Positions 24,805-37,100 of a stretch of DNA of 64,000 nt are shown one piece after another; the first letter of the stretch is position 1, and each line of letters begins with the position of its first letter. Position numbers and translations under genes: made by a program. The notes beneath the pieces were generated by a model, which was given only the letters and a program-made list of their open reading frames with translations, was not told where the DNA came from and did no database searches. Origin of the DNA: Neckera pumila (Eukaryota; Streptophyta; Bryopsida; Hypnales; Neckeraceae); the NCBI GenBank assembly GCA_963969595.1, contig OZ018414.1, forward strand, positions 21,559,660-21,623,659, in the 5' to 3' direction.

Positions 24805-25690
24805 GTGATTGTTGTTCCCCTTTGGAAATCCCTACCATTCAACCAATGAGTTGTGCCTACTTGATTCTTGAAATTCTAGCTCTCACGCTAATCTCAAATG
24901 TGCAGCTCTAACGTAAACCACTCCCAAGATTCCTCCCATTCATTTTGCGGGGTAGTTCTCGACTGCAATCCACGATTACTTGGATAAAACTGCGTAATCG
25001 AGCATTACGGGTTTTTCATCCGGTTCCAACTCTCATCCTCAATTTCTCATCCTTTCCTGCTTGTGATTTACGTCAGGCAACGCCTTCGTCATCGGGGATT
25101 GCAGGAAAAAGAGCGCCTCCTCATTGGGCATTGCCCTATACAAAAATCTCAAACGTACCCCTGCAATCGCACACAGAATTTGACCTCCTGCAACACGAAT
25201 CACAAATTTCACAAGAAATTTCTACTTTCCACAAACAGATCTCAAATCCAATCGAAACCTATGGAAATAGACCTGGCGAAATTGAGAATGGGTACCAAAC
25301 AAATTGGACATGGAACTTACGAGATGCAAGGTCTTCATCAAGACGGAAGAGACTGTCAAAAGCCAAATGGATCAGTCACTCAAGTCAATACCCTGAAATC
25401 GCTCATATATTCACAAATTCAAAATTGGGTTCAATCAAACTTGTTTCAAGTTCCTCCATAACATTCAGTAGCCTTCAAAGAGGCTGCCTTACCTTCCCTG
25501 GAGTCCTCATCCACGAAATTCATCCTCAAATAACTAATGTAAACTCAGGTACCAAGATAGTAGTAGTACATTATATTTTGTTTCATTTTCTTTGTTAACT
25601 TTAGGACCACACATACAAATCAACAAATATTTGTAGAAAAGATGTTGGGAAAGAATCCAATGAATAATGTATTACAACCATTTGTCATCA
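24805..25690. other. Intergenic stretch with an unconfirmed 217-codon open frame
   Basis: The plus-strand frame 24945-25598 is unusually long for this AT-rich area, but it has no recognisable domain, and a second plus-strand frame (25063-25461) overlaps it. It could be a decayed exon. I do not call it a gene. Confidence 0.2.
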
Positions 25691-25695
25691 ATAAC

Positions 25696-26326
25696 ATATT
25701 TTGTGTTTTCAATTGAAAAGACAACTCTATATATATACACATGGGGTGGTAGAAGGTAGAACAACCCATGTGAGATAAATAAATTTGAATTTGTAGTTTC
25801 TCAAGTTAAGTCAAAAACTAAGAAATGTGTTAAAAGTAGAATTTTAGACCTCATTTAGGCATAGTAAAGTAACTTTTTTCAAAAAGCTTTGAATTAAAAA
25901 AAGTTGGTGAATGAAGATAAATTTCACCTCCAAAAATCCGTTTGTCATTTTGAATCTCCAATCAAAAGCTATGGACAAATTTGAGAGAGGGTTTGGAATG
26001 GACATTTTTTTTAACATTTAAAAAAATCCTCTCTCAAATTTATTTATAACTTTTGATTGGAAATTCAAAATGACAAACGGATTTTTGGAGGTGAAACTTA
26101 TCTTCATTTACCAACTTTTTTCAGTTCAAAGCTTTTTGAGAAAAGTTATTTTACTATGCCTAAATGAGGTCTAAAATTCTACTTTTAACACAATTCCTTG
26201 TTTTCGACTTAACTAAGTACTTGAGAAACTATAAATTCAAATTTATTTATCCCACATGGGTTGTTCTAGCTTCTACCACCCCATGTGTATATACAGAGTT
26301 GTCTTTTCAATTGAAAACACAAAACA
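25696..26326. repeat. Large near-perfect inverted repeat (palindrome)
   Basis: Two arms of about 310 bases meet near 26011. The outer ends are TTTTGTGTTTTCAATTG and CAATTGAAAACACAAAA. Matching inner blocks include ACCTCATTTAGGCATAGTA / TACTATGCCTAAATGAGGT and CAAAAATCCGTTTGTCATTT / AAATGACAAACGGATTTTTG. Weaker similarity may extend beyond both ends. A transcript across it would form a long hairpin. Confidence 0.85.
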
Positions 26327-26548
26327 TGAATGACAATCCCATCAAAGTGATGTAATTCAAGCATTGAGATAAGTGATCTCCATAAATTGATTGCCATTTT
26401 GAATAAGTTAGCTATTTCATTTACAGCTTTAATTCAAAGTACCTAATTTGTTGTTAACCCCAATGTGTAGTTGCGACCTTGTAACTGACTCAGGCCCCTT
26501 GCTGTGTTCTGACAAGTTCCGCCAAGTGTCTTTGTAGTTACTGATTCG

Positions 26549-26608
26549 GTGTGGAATATATCACACCATTTCATCCCTCGGATGAAATGATGTGGTAGAT
26601 TCCACATC
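26549..26608. repeat. Short hairpin-forming inverted repeat
   Basis: GTGTGGAATATATCACACCA...TTTCATCC pairs with GGATGAAATGATGTGGTAGA...TTCCACAT around a CTC loop, giving a stem of about 28 bases. Part of the sequence recurs near 7820. Confidence 0.6.
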
Positions 26609-27090
26609 ATTCCGTCCAGGGAAGGCAGTCGCAGTGACTGCTACTGAATGTAATGTCTCTCTCGCCCAAGATCCGCCCAAATTGTGGCAATGCAGTGACA
26701 ACCTCCAGATACTGTGGGAATAAACAATCACTGAAGCTTTAGAATCTGTCGCTCAGTAATTGCACAAAAATCCAAAATGCAAGAGGGAGACAACCAAACG
26801 ATTTACATAGAGCTCACACAACGTTAGGACCAATTGAAAGAGTGCCGCAACTCACGAGTGTTCTCCTCAGTTGAGATTGGAAATCGGCAAGGGTCTCACA
26901 ACCTGCTCAACCCCAGTTGATCACCGTAAGCCCTATTAAGCTACTGTCGCAAAATTTTCACGTGGAACAAACAGAAGATGTGAAGCCAATGCCGTGATGT
27001 GCTCACTAATCAATTTTGGTGGAAAACTGTCAGTCAACTACACTAATGATGGTAAATAGTTTTATCTACACTAATTGACTTTAAAATGTT

Positions 27091-27216
27091 ATAACTTATT
27101 ACTCTTCAAGAATAATTTTACCAAGAGCATAAGTATTGATAAGTACCAAGTTCCGGTTCTCAATGAATGTCGTTGGTAAAAATATTTATCAAGAGTAATA
27201 ATTTATGGCATTTTGA
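27091..27216. repeat. Small inverted repeat, MITE-like
   Basis: AAAATGTTATAACTTATTAC (left) faces the inverted GTAATAATTTATGGCATTTT (right), with similarity over about 42 bases on each side and a spacer of about 40 bases. Confidence 0.6.
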
Positions 27217-28117
27217 GAGGTTGAACTCGTTTGCCTCTCTTCAAGGAAAGACGTGTGATAGTAAGCTAGATTGATTTGGAGCATGCAAGGGGTAGTGCAC
27301 GCATTTTTCAGTCCCTGCACCCTAGCGAAGTTACTACCCAAACCACTATTTCTTTGCAAGTTCCATTGTTCAAAATGCTAACCCCAGTGAAAATCTCCAG
27401 GGTTGCCAATCTTGTCCGTTTCAATTGAGTAAATTTACCTCCAATAGGCACTTCACACCTATTGCAGGACACGATGCAACACACCCTAAATGTACATCCT
27501 TTTACATTCACAAAGCTTTCCCCTCGCCTACAAAATGGTCTCCTCTACCCTATTATGTACGATCAACTTCACTCCCGTCTCTATCTGCACATCAACAACC
27601 CACATGGGTCGCACTTCTCTAGATAACCACCTCGCCACAACGCACATATCCATCACCTGAAAACACATCAACACACACCTTAGGGACCAGCACCACGCGA
27701 GAAAACCATCTACATACGTTTGGCAAGCACCACTTCCGATCAACATCAACGCTAGACTCCACTCTCCCACCATCTTCACTTCAGCCCAAACCCCTCGACA
27801 TCCAAGTGCAACCCTGATTCCAAGCTTTCGCACAAACTGGACGACACATCAAGCTGCCTGCATTACAGATAATCAAACGAAACACAAGTGAAAGGAGGTT
27901 TGCAATCAACCTGTCCGCGCACACCGCCGCTCCATTCCACAATAGGGTAAATCCGCTCCGACTGACCCCAAGAGACATCGTCTCCGCCACGCGACCCATG
28001 GATCCTCCCAGGTCTAAGTGGAACAAAAACCAGATGCTCTACTGTCCGAACCCAACTCCCCCAACGGCCGTGATCATAAATTGCAGACCTCCATCCGAAT
28101 CATGGTTCTCCGCCTAC

Positions 28118-31100
28118 TCACTGTTGCACAACACTGGTCGTCGGCTGAGATCCTAGCATCGCTGCTGGACCACTGGGTACCACAGCTGGGCCTGTCATAG
28201 CCAGGGATGACGCTGCTTGAATCTGGCCCTGCCCCGAACCTCCCACATGCAATGAACCGCCACTGAATCCAGGCCTCCCGTTTCCTACGCTCTGTACATT
28301 CGGGCCGCTGCCACTCATACCACCACCACTCCCAGAAACGCTCCCCGAGTTCGACATCATACCCGGCCGAAGCGGACCGACATCCCCAAAACCACTATAC
28401 TGGACACCGCCACCGCCTTTCGTCGGACCGGCAACACCACCGGGTCCAGGGCCGGGGCCGGACCCACCGCTCGGGACTCGCTGGGACGAACCCGACGCAC
28501 CAGGAGACGCTGCCATCGGAGCAACGCCTCTTGCTTGCGCAGAACCTGGTGCCATCCGCACGCCATTCACTTGCTCTTGTCCACCATCTGCCATGTCCCA
28601 TCCCAAACACCCAAGGGCCGTCAGAAACCAAAGCCAACACGAATCCAAACACGAACTCCAACGACCCACGACTCACATTCGATCCCCGACATCAAAACCC
28701 ACACACCCAAAGGGCTACCCTCCAACAACTGCTCACCAGGAAAGCTCTTGCCATCGCCGCTTCTTCCACCCGCGCCGGAATTCGCGTTCCCCTGGGACTG
28801 CGAGTAGCCGGACGCATTTCCACCGCGAGGGCTGCCCGACTGCTGCTGGCCAGACGACACAGACACAGACGATCCAAACTGTTGCAGAAATACAGGGCCC
28901 GCACCAGGCCCACCACCCCGCTGACCCACGCCATTCAAAGCAGGATTACTCCCGCTGCCGGACGGCTTTACAGACTGAAGCGGCCTCACGTTCAGAGCAC
29001 CGCCCACGGACTCCGAATAGCTGCTCCGCCCAACGCCAACGCCGCCTCCATTGCCGCTGTTCCCAGTGCCCATGGAAAGACCCGAACTGAAGGACAAACT
29101 ACCGTTCCCAGAGGGACCCACAAACTGCTGCTGAGGCTGCGACGCTTGCTGCTGGAGGTGCGCGTGCGCCGCCTGCTGCTGGTTAACAGAAACCTGCTGC
29201 GACTGCGCTGACGGACTAGGCGGCGGTGGCGGTGGCTGGTGACCACCCTGCTGTTGATGAGATGCTTGCTTCGGAGCTTGCAAATGGGGAGGGCCGCTTG
29301 GGGAGCCCTGTATGTGGGGAGACGGTTGCAACTGATGCTGTTGTTGCTGATGCTGCAAACAAAACCGTTACACACTCAGTACAAACGCCCCGCTCATGTC
29401 AACGACCAACGAATGTCCCAACAGAAATTGCACACGACCGAGCCCCGACGACGCCATTCAAACACCACTCTCTTCCGATCACATTAACACTCCATCTCTG
29501 AATCAACAGACTCATGGTGTCCGCAAAGACACCACATGGCAACCAAAAAACAAACAACAACAAAAATGCACGGAAATCCAAATAATCAGACGACAGGTCA
29601 AACCCATACCGCCACGGACTCACACCGTGAAATCCAATACCCCAAATTTACATCGACAAACAAGCCAGGCCCGCAACCGTTCAAACTAACACATCCAAAA
29701 CCCACACCACACGAAACGCCAACCCATGACCCACGTACATGTTGCTGGAACATCTGCTGCTGCATCATTTGCTGCTGCTGCCGCATCATCTGCTGATGGT
29801 GGTGAAACTGCTGTTGTTGCAGCAGCTGAGGAGGCGTCAATTGTCCCTCCCACTGCCCTGGCCCTTGCATCTGCACCTGGGACTGCTGAGGGCTCTTGCT
29901 CGGAATGTTCTGCGCCAGAGGACTCGGACCCAATATCGAGGGAACGTGACCACCCGACGAAGGTGACGATGCCCGCTTTCCACCACCACCACCACCGCCC
30001 GCACCGCCCTTACCAGACGCTGGGAACGATGACTTCCCAGACGAACTGCTCTTCGCTGGGTTCGCCCCTGAACTCTTGGTCGCTGGAGCGGTGGAAGACA
30101 ACGGAACTGCACCCGACGATGCCGGAGGACCTGCCGGTCCCGCGCCAGGACGCGCACTCGATCCCGCGGTGGCAATAGCATTCGAATTAGCATTTGCACT
30201 CGCGTTGCCACTCGACCGTTGCGGCTGCTGACCCTGGGGATTCTTCGCCATCGCAGCCGCAAGCACCGCTTGCAAATTCGACCCCGGAGCTGTTGGAATC
30301 GCACTCGCGCCGGAAACCAGAGCCGCCCTCCCACTCTGGCTCTGGCTCGCTTTCGCTCCCGCATGCTGACCGACAGGACCTGGCCTACCGACCGGAACCG
30401 GCACCATGTGCTGACCCCCCAGGCTCAAACCCCTCGGAGGGGACGCCTTTCCGCCCACGCCCACGGACCCTCCCGACACTGCAGGAACACGCTCGGAAAA
30501 GGAAGCCTGCGTACCCATATGAGGAGCCCCGGACGCTGCCCCAACAGTTGGACCCGGGCCAGGGCCAGGGACCCCGCTACCTTTCGGCCGAACGCCTACC
30601 GACTTCGACCCGGCCATCGCACCCGACTGCACCTGCGCCTGCATGGGAGCACCCACACTCAACGCCACACCCGCCGGACCACTCGAACGAACACCCATCC
30701 CGGCATTATTCGGAGCCATCAGATTCAACGTCGTGCCCACGCTACGAGCAACACCTCCGACACCCCCCGGAGACGACTGCATCCCACCGACTCCTTCCAC
30801 GTCACGAGACAAAGGAGAAGAGGACACCCTCTTGCCCTGCAACTTCCGATCCTCCACAACCTCACGCTCACGAACACGACCAACACCACTCGAATAGCTC
30901 CCATCGGCCCCACCCCGGCTATCCTCCAAACCCACAACTGCACTGCTTCGCGCATTCGGCGCACCACGCTGCTGCTGCTGCAACTGCTGACCTGGAGCGG
31001 ACTGCTGCTGGAGATGCTGCTCAAAACACAACAAACACAGTCAGACAAACCAACAAAAACGGAGGTTCGATATGCTCCCGCACACAAAACACCAGCCACA

Positions 31101-34100
31101 ACATTCCCTGCCCTCACAACACTCACTCTCCCCCAAAATGACACAAACTCAATTCAACACTCGTCGACGCTGCACCTCCTCCACTACCCCAACCCACTAC
31201 AATCGCCAACCAACAACCCTACCTGCTGCTGCTGCTGCTGCTGCTGCTGCGACTGCTGAGCCTGAGCTTGAGCTTGAGCTTGAAAATGCTGCTGCTGCGC
31301 GTGCTGCAACTGCATCAGCTGTTGATGACCCTGCTGCATCATGCTGGAGTGACCTGCACCTCCACCCATCTGCGCGTGCGCATGACCACTCCCACCACCC
31401 TGAGGGTGAACCCTCCCACTCTCCGACATGCTCTGGATCATCGCATGACCCTGCGGGGCCATCACGGCAGCCACCGGGGCAAGACCCAAAGGGCCAGGAC
31501 CCACGGACGCACCACGGCTATTCAGCGCAGCCGCCATGTTCATGTTCACAGAAAAACCCTGACTCGTCGCACCCTCCGGACCTTTCACGACTCCCAGACC
31601 CCCAAGGTGCGCGCCCCCACCCCCATGATAGTGATGCTGATGCGGACCCTGGCCCTGCAACTGCACCGGGCTCACGCCCTGCGATACGATGCTCGGACCA
31701 GGCTCACGAGACTTCGACTGCTTCCCCAAACCGGACATCAGATTGTACTCCGACGCGCCGGAACCTCCGCTGTGCAACGACATTCCTCCAGAACCGCCAA
31801 CGCCCAACGAAGATCCACGCGGCATCGGGAATTTGCCGTCACCCGACGAGCCGTTCTCGCCCACCGCAGAACTCTCCCTCTCTCCCGACCTACCAACGGC
31901 GTGCGAACCACCCTGCAGCGCAGAATGCGAAGGGGACTGAGGGGGCACACCAGCTCCACCACCAAAGCTACGGCCCCCAACTTGCTGCTGCTGCTGCTGT
32001 TTACCGCCCGCACTGCCACTCGGCGGAACGCCTTGCAGTTGAGACGGAGACACCAGATGTTGCGCGAAGTACGGACCACCATAAAACGGCGGAGCTGCCT
32101 GCACATTCCAAGAAAAAGAAACCGAAATCCACTCAGGGTCACACAAATCAGAACTACCTCCACAACTACACTCCAGAAAACAACCACAAACCCACTCCAG
32201 CACCAAAACACTTCCTCACCTGTTGGGCACCCATGTGCGGCGCAGGACCGCTGAACGTCGCCGGACCAAAATGAGGAGGAAACTGGGAGAACGGAAAACT
32301 CCCCGACTGCATCATCGCCTGATGCAAAATCACTTGTTGCGCGTGTTGCGCGTGTTGCAAGGTCACAGATGCAGAAACCGCCGCGCTGCTGCTACCGACA
32401 GATGACAACCCGCCCACCGGACCGCCAGGACCCAGCACCAACGCCGAGCTGCTGCCCCCACCGGAACTCAGGCCGACACCAGGCCCTGGACCTGGCGGAA
32501 GGTTCAGATTCGTGCCTCCCATCGCACCGCCACCGCCACCCGAAACCCCGACGACGACCCCACCCGATGAACTTCCGCTCCCCGCGGGTGGAAATCCAAA
32601 CATCGCACCGCTCTGCACACATCCATGCACAAACTGACCATCAGACCACACCATCTATCACCTTCACATCCTCCTACCTCCGTCCATAACCACACTCGCA
32701 ACTCAAGGAACCCTCGAGGCCGACACAACCTGCTGCACAGACTCGCATCCACTCCACCCAACCTACACGACCCCACTGAACCCACACCCAAAACATAACC
32801 CAACCACCAACGGAAACCCGACAATCCTCCGCTGCGCTCAACTCCAAGCACTTCCCACCCAAATCATACCTGCAGCGAAAGAGACGGCGCCCCTGGACCG
32901 CTCCCCTGATGCTGACCTGGAGACTTCCGACTCACCATGTCCATGCTGTACGCCGCACGCTCCTTCACTCCCTGCATGCTCGCGGCTGCTGCGGCCGCCA
33001 TCGCCGCCGCATTCAGACCGCGCTCCGTCGCCTCCAAGTTCGCAGACACGGAACCGGACCCTCCCGTCGAACCGCTCGCCGCCGCTCCGCCCACAATGCC
33101 CACTGACCCGCCACCGCCCGCGCCTCCGAACATCGACTCCGAAGGAGCCAGGGGCACGTTCAAATTGTAGGACTTCGGGTACGCCTGGGTACCTCCCGCG
33201 AAGAAAGATTGGTGATGCCGGTTCACCTGCTGCTGCATGTCGATGAAACGCGCAATGTACACGTGCATCGCGCAACGCTTCCACGTTGCACGGCCTCCCA
33301 TCATGTAGGGGGACACCTGCACAACAACTCAAACGCTTCAAATAGCAGGCACACACACAAAACACGACTCCGCTCCGCCCTAACCACAACCCAGACCGAC
33401 AAACGAAACGAAATCACTACATGTCCGTGCCCTCCCCTCACAGCAGTACCTGCGCAGCAGCAGAGCTGTCTTCGACTGCTGCAGATGAGACCGCAGCAGC
33501 GCCGGGAAAGTACCTGCGGCAACCACAACACACCCTTCAGTGCGACGCACACATCCACAACACAAGGAATCCAACCCACATCAACTACCAGATCAACTCC
33601 CAGCAACCCAAACGAAAACGGAAACTCCAAACCACACAAATACTCAGGGCTCACCCCAAGCCACCCGCCATTCCTGCCGGCCAGCTCAGCATGCCCACCG
33701 ACATCGGCAGAACCGAAACGTTCCCGCCCACGCCGGCGCCAACACTCCCAACACCCGGAGCGACCGAACCCAGCATTGTCGATGCACCACTCGCTGGACC
33801 CGACCCTGGACAATCGACCAAAAAACATCAGATCTCGCTCCACTCTCACGGCAAATTCGACATAAAGCCTTGGAGCTTCGCACGTCAACAAGTCGAAAAA
33901 GATTCGAACCAGGCAGAGAAAACATGCAGCGGAAAACGAGCAAGACACAAACAAACGTTACTGGAGCTTTCTCAGAAACGCCTCACAACATGGGCGCTGT
34001 GGAGACAAGGTCAAAAACGTCGAGTTCACGGAATCGGGAAAACCAACATTGCCCACCAAAGCTACCATTCAATGCCATCAACCCCCAAAACGGAAGGCTA

Positions 34101-37100
34101 ATCTATCACAAAGTCAAATCACAAACCGGTAACCCCTCAACACAGACAATTTAGATGCAAACCCCGGAACACACCGTGTACACTACATACCTGCTCGCTC
34201 GGACGCCTTCGGAGCCCTCCCGTTCTCGGCCTTCCCGCTCTTCCCCGACCTCTGCACAGCCAGACCCGCCTTGCTCAACTCCGCACGCTCCCTTTCCTTC
34301 TCCCTCTCACGCTCTTTCACAGCCTCCTTCGCCAACTCGCGCGCACTCTCCGCGTCACGACGACGATCCCGCTCCACGCGCTCGCGTTCCAGCTCCCGTT
34401 CTCTCTCTTTCTCTCGACCTCTCTCCAGCTCCGAAAGATCCTTCTCCTCCCTCTCGCGATCCCTCTCGGCCCGAATCCTGTCCTCGGACACCGACACGGA
34501 CGCCGCATCCACCTGAAAACACACCAACATTCGTCACCCGGAAACCTTCACTCGCCACCACCATCCAAAACACACACAACACGGACAAATCGACTCTCCG
34601 CTCCAATCCCATCCAGCGCCCACGGCTTGCACTACACTCCCACTTACCAGGCGTTTCTCACTCGCGGCTCCAACATCCGCCTCCCCGCTGTAACCGTCCT
34701 TCTCACCAAGCGACAAACCAACCGCTTTGCTTGGAGCCACCTGAAAACAACGCACAAACCCAACCAAGTCAGAACACGCTCCTCGAACCCAAGCGAAATC
34801 TCAAACCAGCGGAAAAATGCACAACACCAGCTGGACGACCCCAAAACGCTCGGTGGACTACTCCCGAAACCTACCATCAGGTCGATGTCCCGCTTCGACA
34901 CGTGATCCACATCGCTCGGACCTGCTGCCGCCTCGGGAGACCTGTCACAGACACGGACAACCAGTCAGCAGTGCAAGCAGATCCACACATCAATCCATCA
35001 TCCAACCAATCTACACTCGGAGAAGTGAAACAACACAATGCAGCGCAATCCAAGATCGACCACCACCTCTTGTCCACTTCCATCTTCGTCGACGCTGCGC
35101 CCACACCCAAGCTCGGGCTCAGTGCGGAAGGAGCCTCGGCAGCCGCAGGCGCAACTGCGGCTTCCCCACTCACAGACTTCTTCTCCCGAACCGGCGAACC
35201 CGGAACTCGCTTCTCCACGGAATTGGAGATCGACAACTCCGCCTTACCGCCGACGCTCCCGATCTTCTTCTCCGATGCCACGCCCTTCTTATCCAACACC
35301 AGCTTCTCCACACGACCCACGGAAACGCCCACGGAAACGCCAGGGACCGCAGACGCCAATGCGACCATCCCACTCGACGCGACACCCGCACCGGACGCGA
35401 TCATCACCGGGCCGCTCACATTGGGCGCAACCGCAACCGCAACCGCGCCAACTGGCACAGAAAGGCTGCGCTCCACTTTCACGCCACTCCTCTCCGCAGT
35501 CGACGGACGGCTGGTCAGCGGATCCGCATCTTTCAAAGGAGCTACAACACTTCCAGCAGCGCTCGCGGGGCTGGGAGCCAGCCTCGACTGAACCACGACA
35601 CCTTCTTCGGTACGAGTTCGCACCTTAGGTCGCTTCTTTTTCGAGCCTGCACAACAAACACAACACTCACATAAGCAAAATCAGAGGCACGCACAACTCC
35701 GCGAAACGACACCATCTGCGCGGGATCGTGCGCATCAGATCCAGCGCTGGCTCCCACCTCAAAAAGTCCACACTCGAAACCAACTTCCAGACTGACATCG
35801 CTCGGTTCTCTTCGAACGCAACACCAAAGAGCACTTAACAGGCCCAAAACGTCCACACAACAGCACCACACCAACCGTGCGAAAAGAAACCATACCATCT
35901 GCAACTGAACCCGCCGCTGCAGCTGGAGGAGAGGGTGCGGGGGAAGCCGCCGAAGCGACACCAGGGGAGTTGCTCCGAACACTCCCACCCGCAACGGAAG
36001 CAACCCCCGCGCTCGGGACGGAAGGAACCGCGGAGTGTCCATTCGGGGCGTGCGGGGGAAGGCTGCTGACACCCGCTTTCGACTCCTGCTTCGCTTCGGA
36101 TTTCATCTCAGACGCCCGGGCCTCCTTCTTCGCTTCCACTGCGGAGGCCGATGGAGGGGGCTGGGTGCACATTCTCGCCAGGTCGAACAGAGCCTCAGCG
36201 ACCTCCACCTCTTGCTCAGATACCAGAGATGGGGTCGAAACCTGTCAAAACCGGCAATAGCAACAACGCTTCAGACGCATGGCAACTCTCCACGACTCCC
36301 GACCATGCAACGCCGCCCAACACAACTGCCATAGAATCCTCCACACATTCTAAATTCCACAAATTCCGCAACGGCGCCGGACAGCATCCCCGACAATGGG
36401 GCAGGAATGGACCCACGTTTACCAATCAGGCCTTCCCCATCAAGGCTACGCCGCGAAACACTCCAACAAAACTCTCAGCTCACGATGTCAGGCTCTCAAC
36501 ACTCGGCCACTCAACCTGGCCCCAGTGCCTCACCCCTCGCCTCGGAACACCACAACGGGACTGGACCAATCGAGCTTGCACATCAAGCCAACATTCCCCC
36601 AACACCGCTCTGCACACTCACACTCAACCGCACTCTCGCCCAAAATTTACACACACTCACACTCCACCCGGCATTCATTCCCGATCAGCAGTCCTCATCC
36701 ATGCACTCCCCCACTCGAATTCACAGTACCTTCGCAAGTTTATGACCCCGAGGTTTCGATCCGCTCGGCTTCTGCAGAAAAAAAAAAAAGACACCCGTCA
36801 ATATCAAACACACAAACAGGCCAAAGAATACGCACAGTCAAACTCAAAGACCAGTTTCCGACCTCTTACCGTCCGTCTTCCGGGTTTCAGCGACGCGATC
36901 GAGGAAGACGAAGGGGTGCTAGATGGAGCTGGCGTCGACGCTGCCACTGCGCCCGCTCCGTGAGCAGGAGACTCGGACACCGAGGCCGACGCTGCCTCCG
37001 GAGCACGCTTTCCCATCGCTGCAATAACAACAGGACACCAGTCAGACACAAGGCTTCGGCAATAACCCCTAATCCCACTCTCCTCGATCCAGCACACGCT

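Noticed and set aside
24945..25598. 217-codon plus-strand open frame
   Set aside because: No domain, no family likeness, and an overlapping 132-codon frame in another register. Base composition alone could explain it.
30194..32274. Several 300-400-codon plus-strand frames opposite TIC
   Set aside because: They are antisense shadows of GC-rich TIC exons and run across TIC introns. Their composition (Arg/His/Pro/Thr-rich) is that of reversed Gln/Gly/Ser codons.
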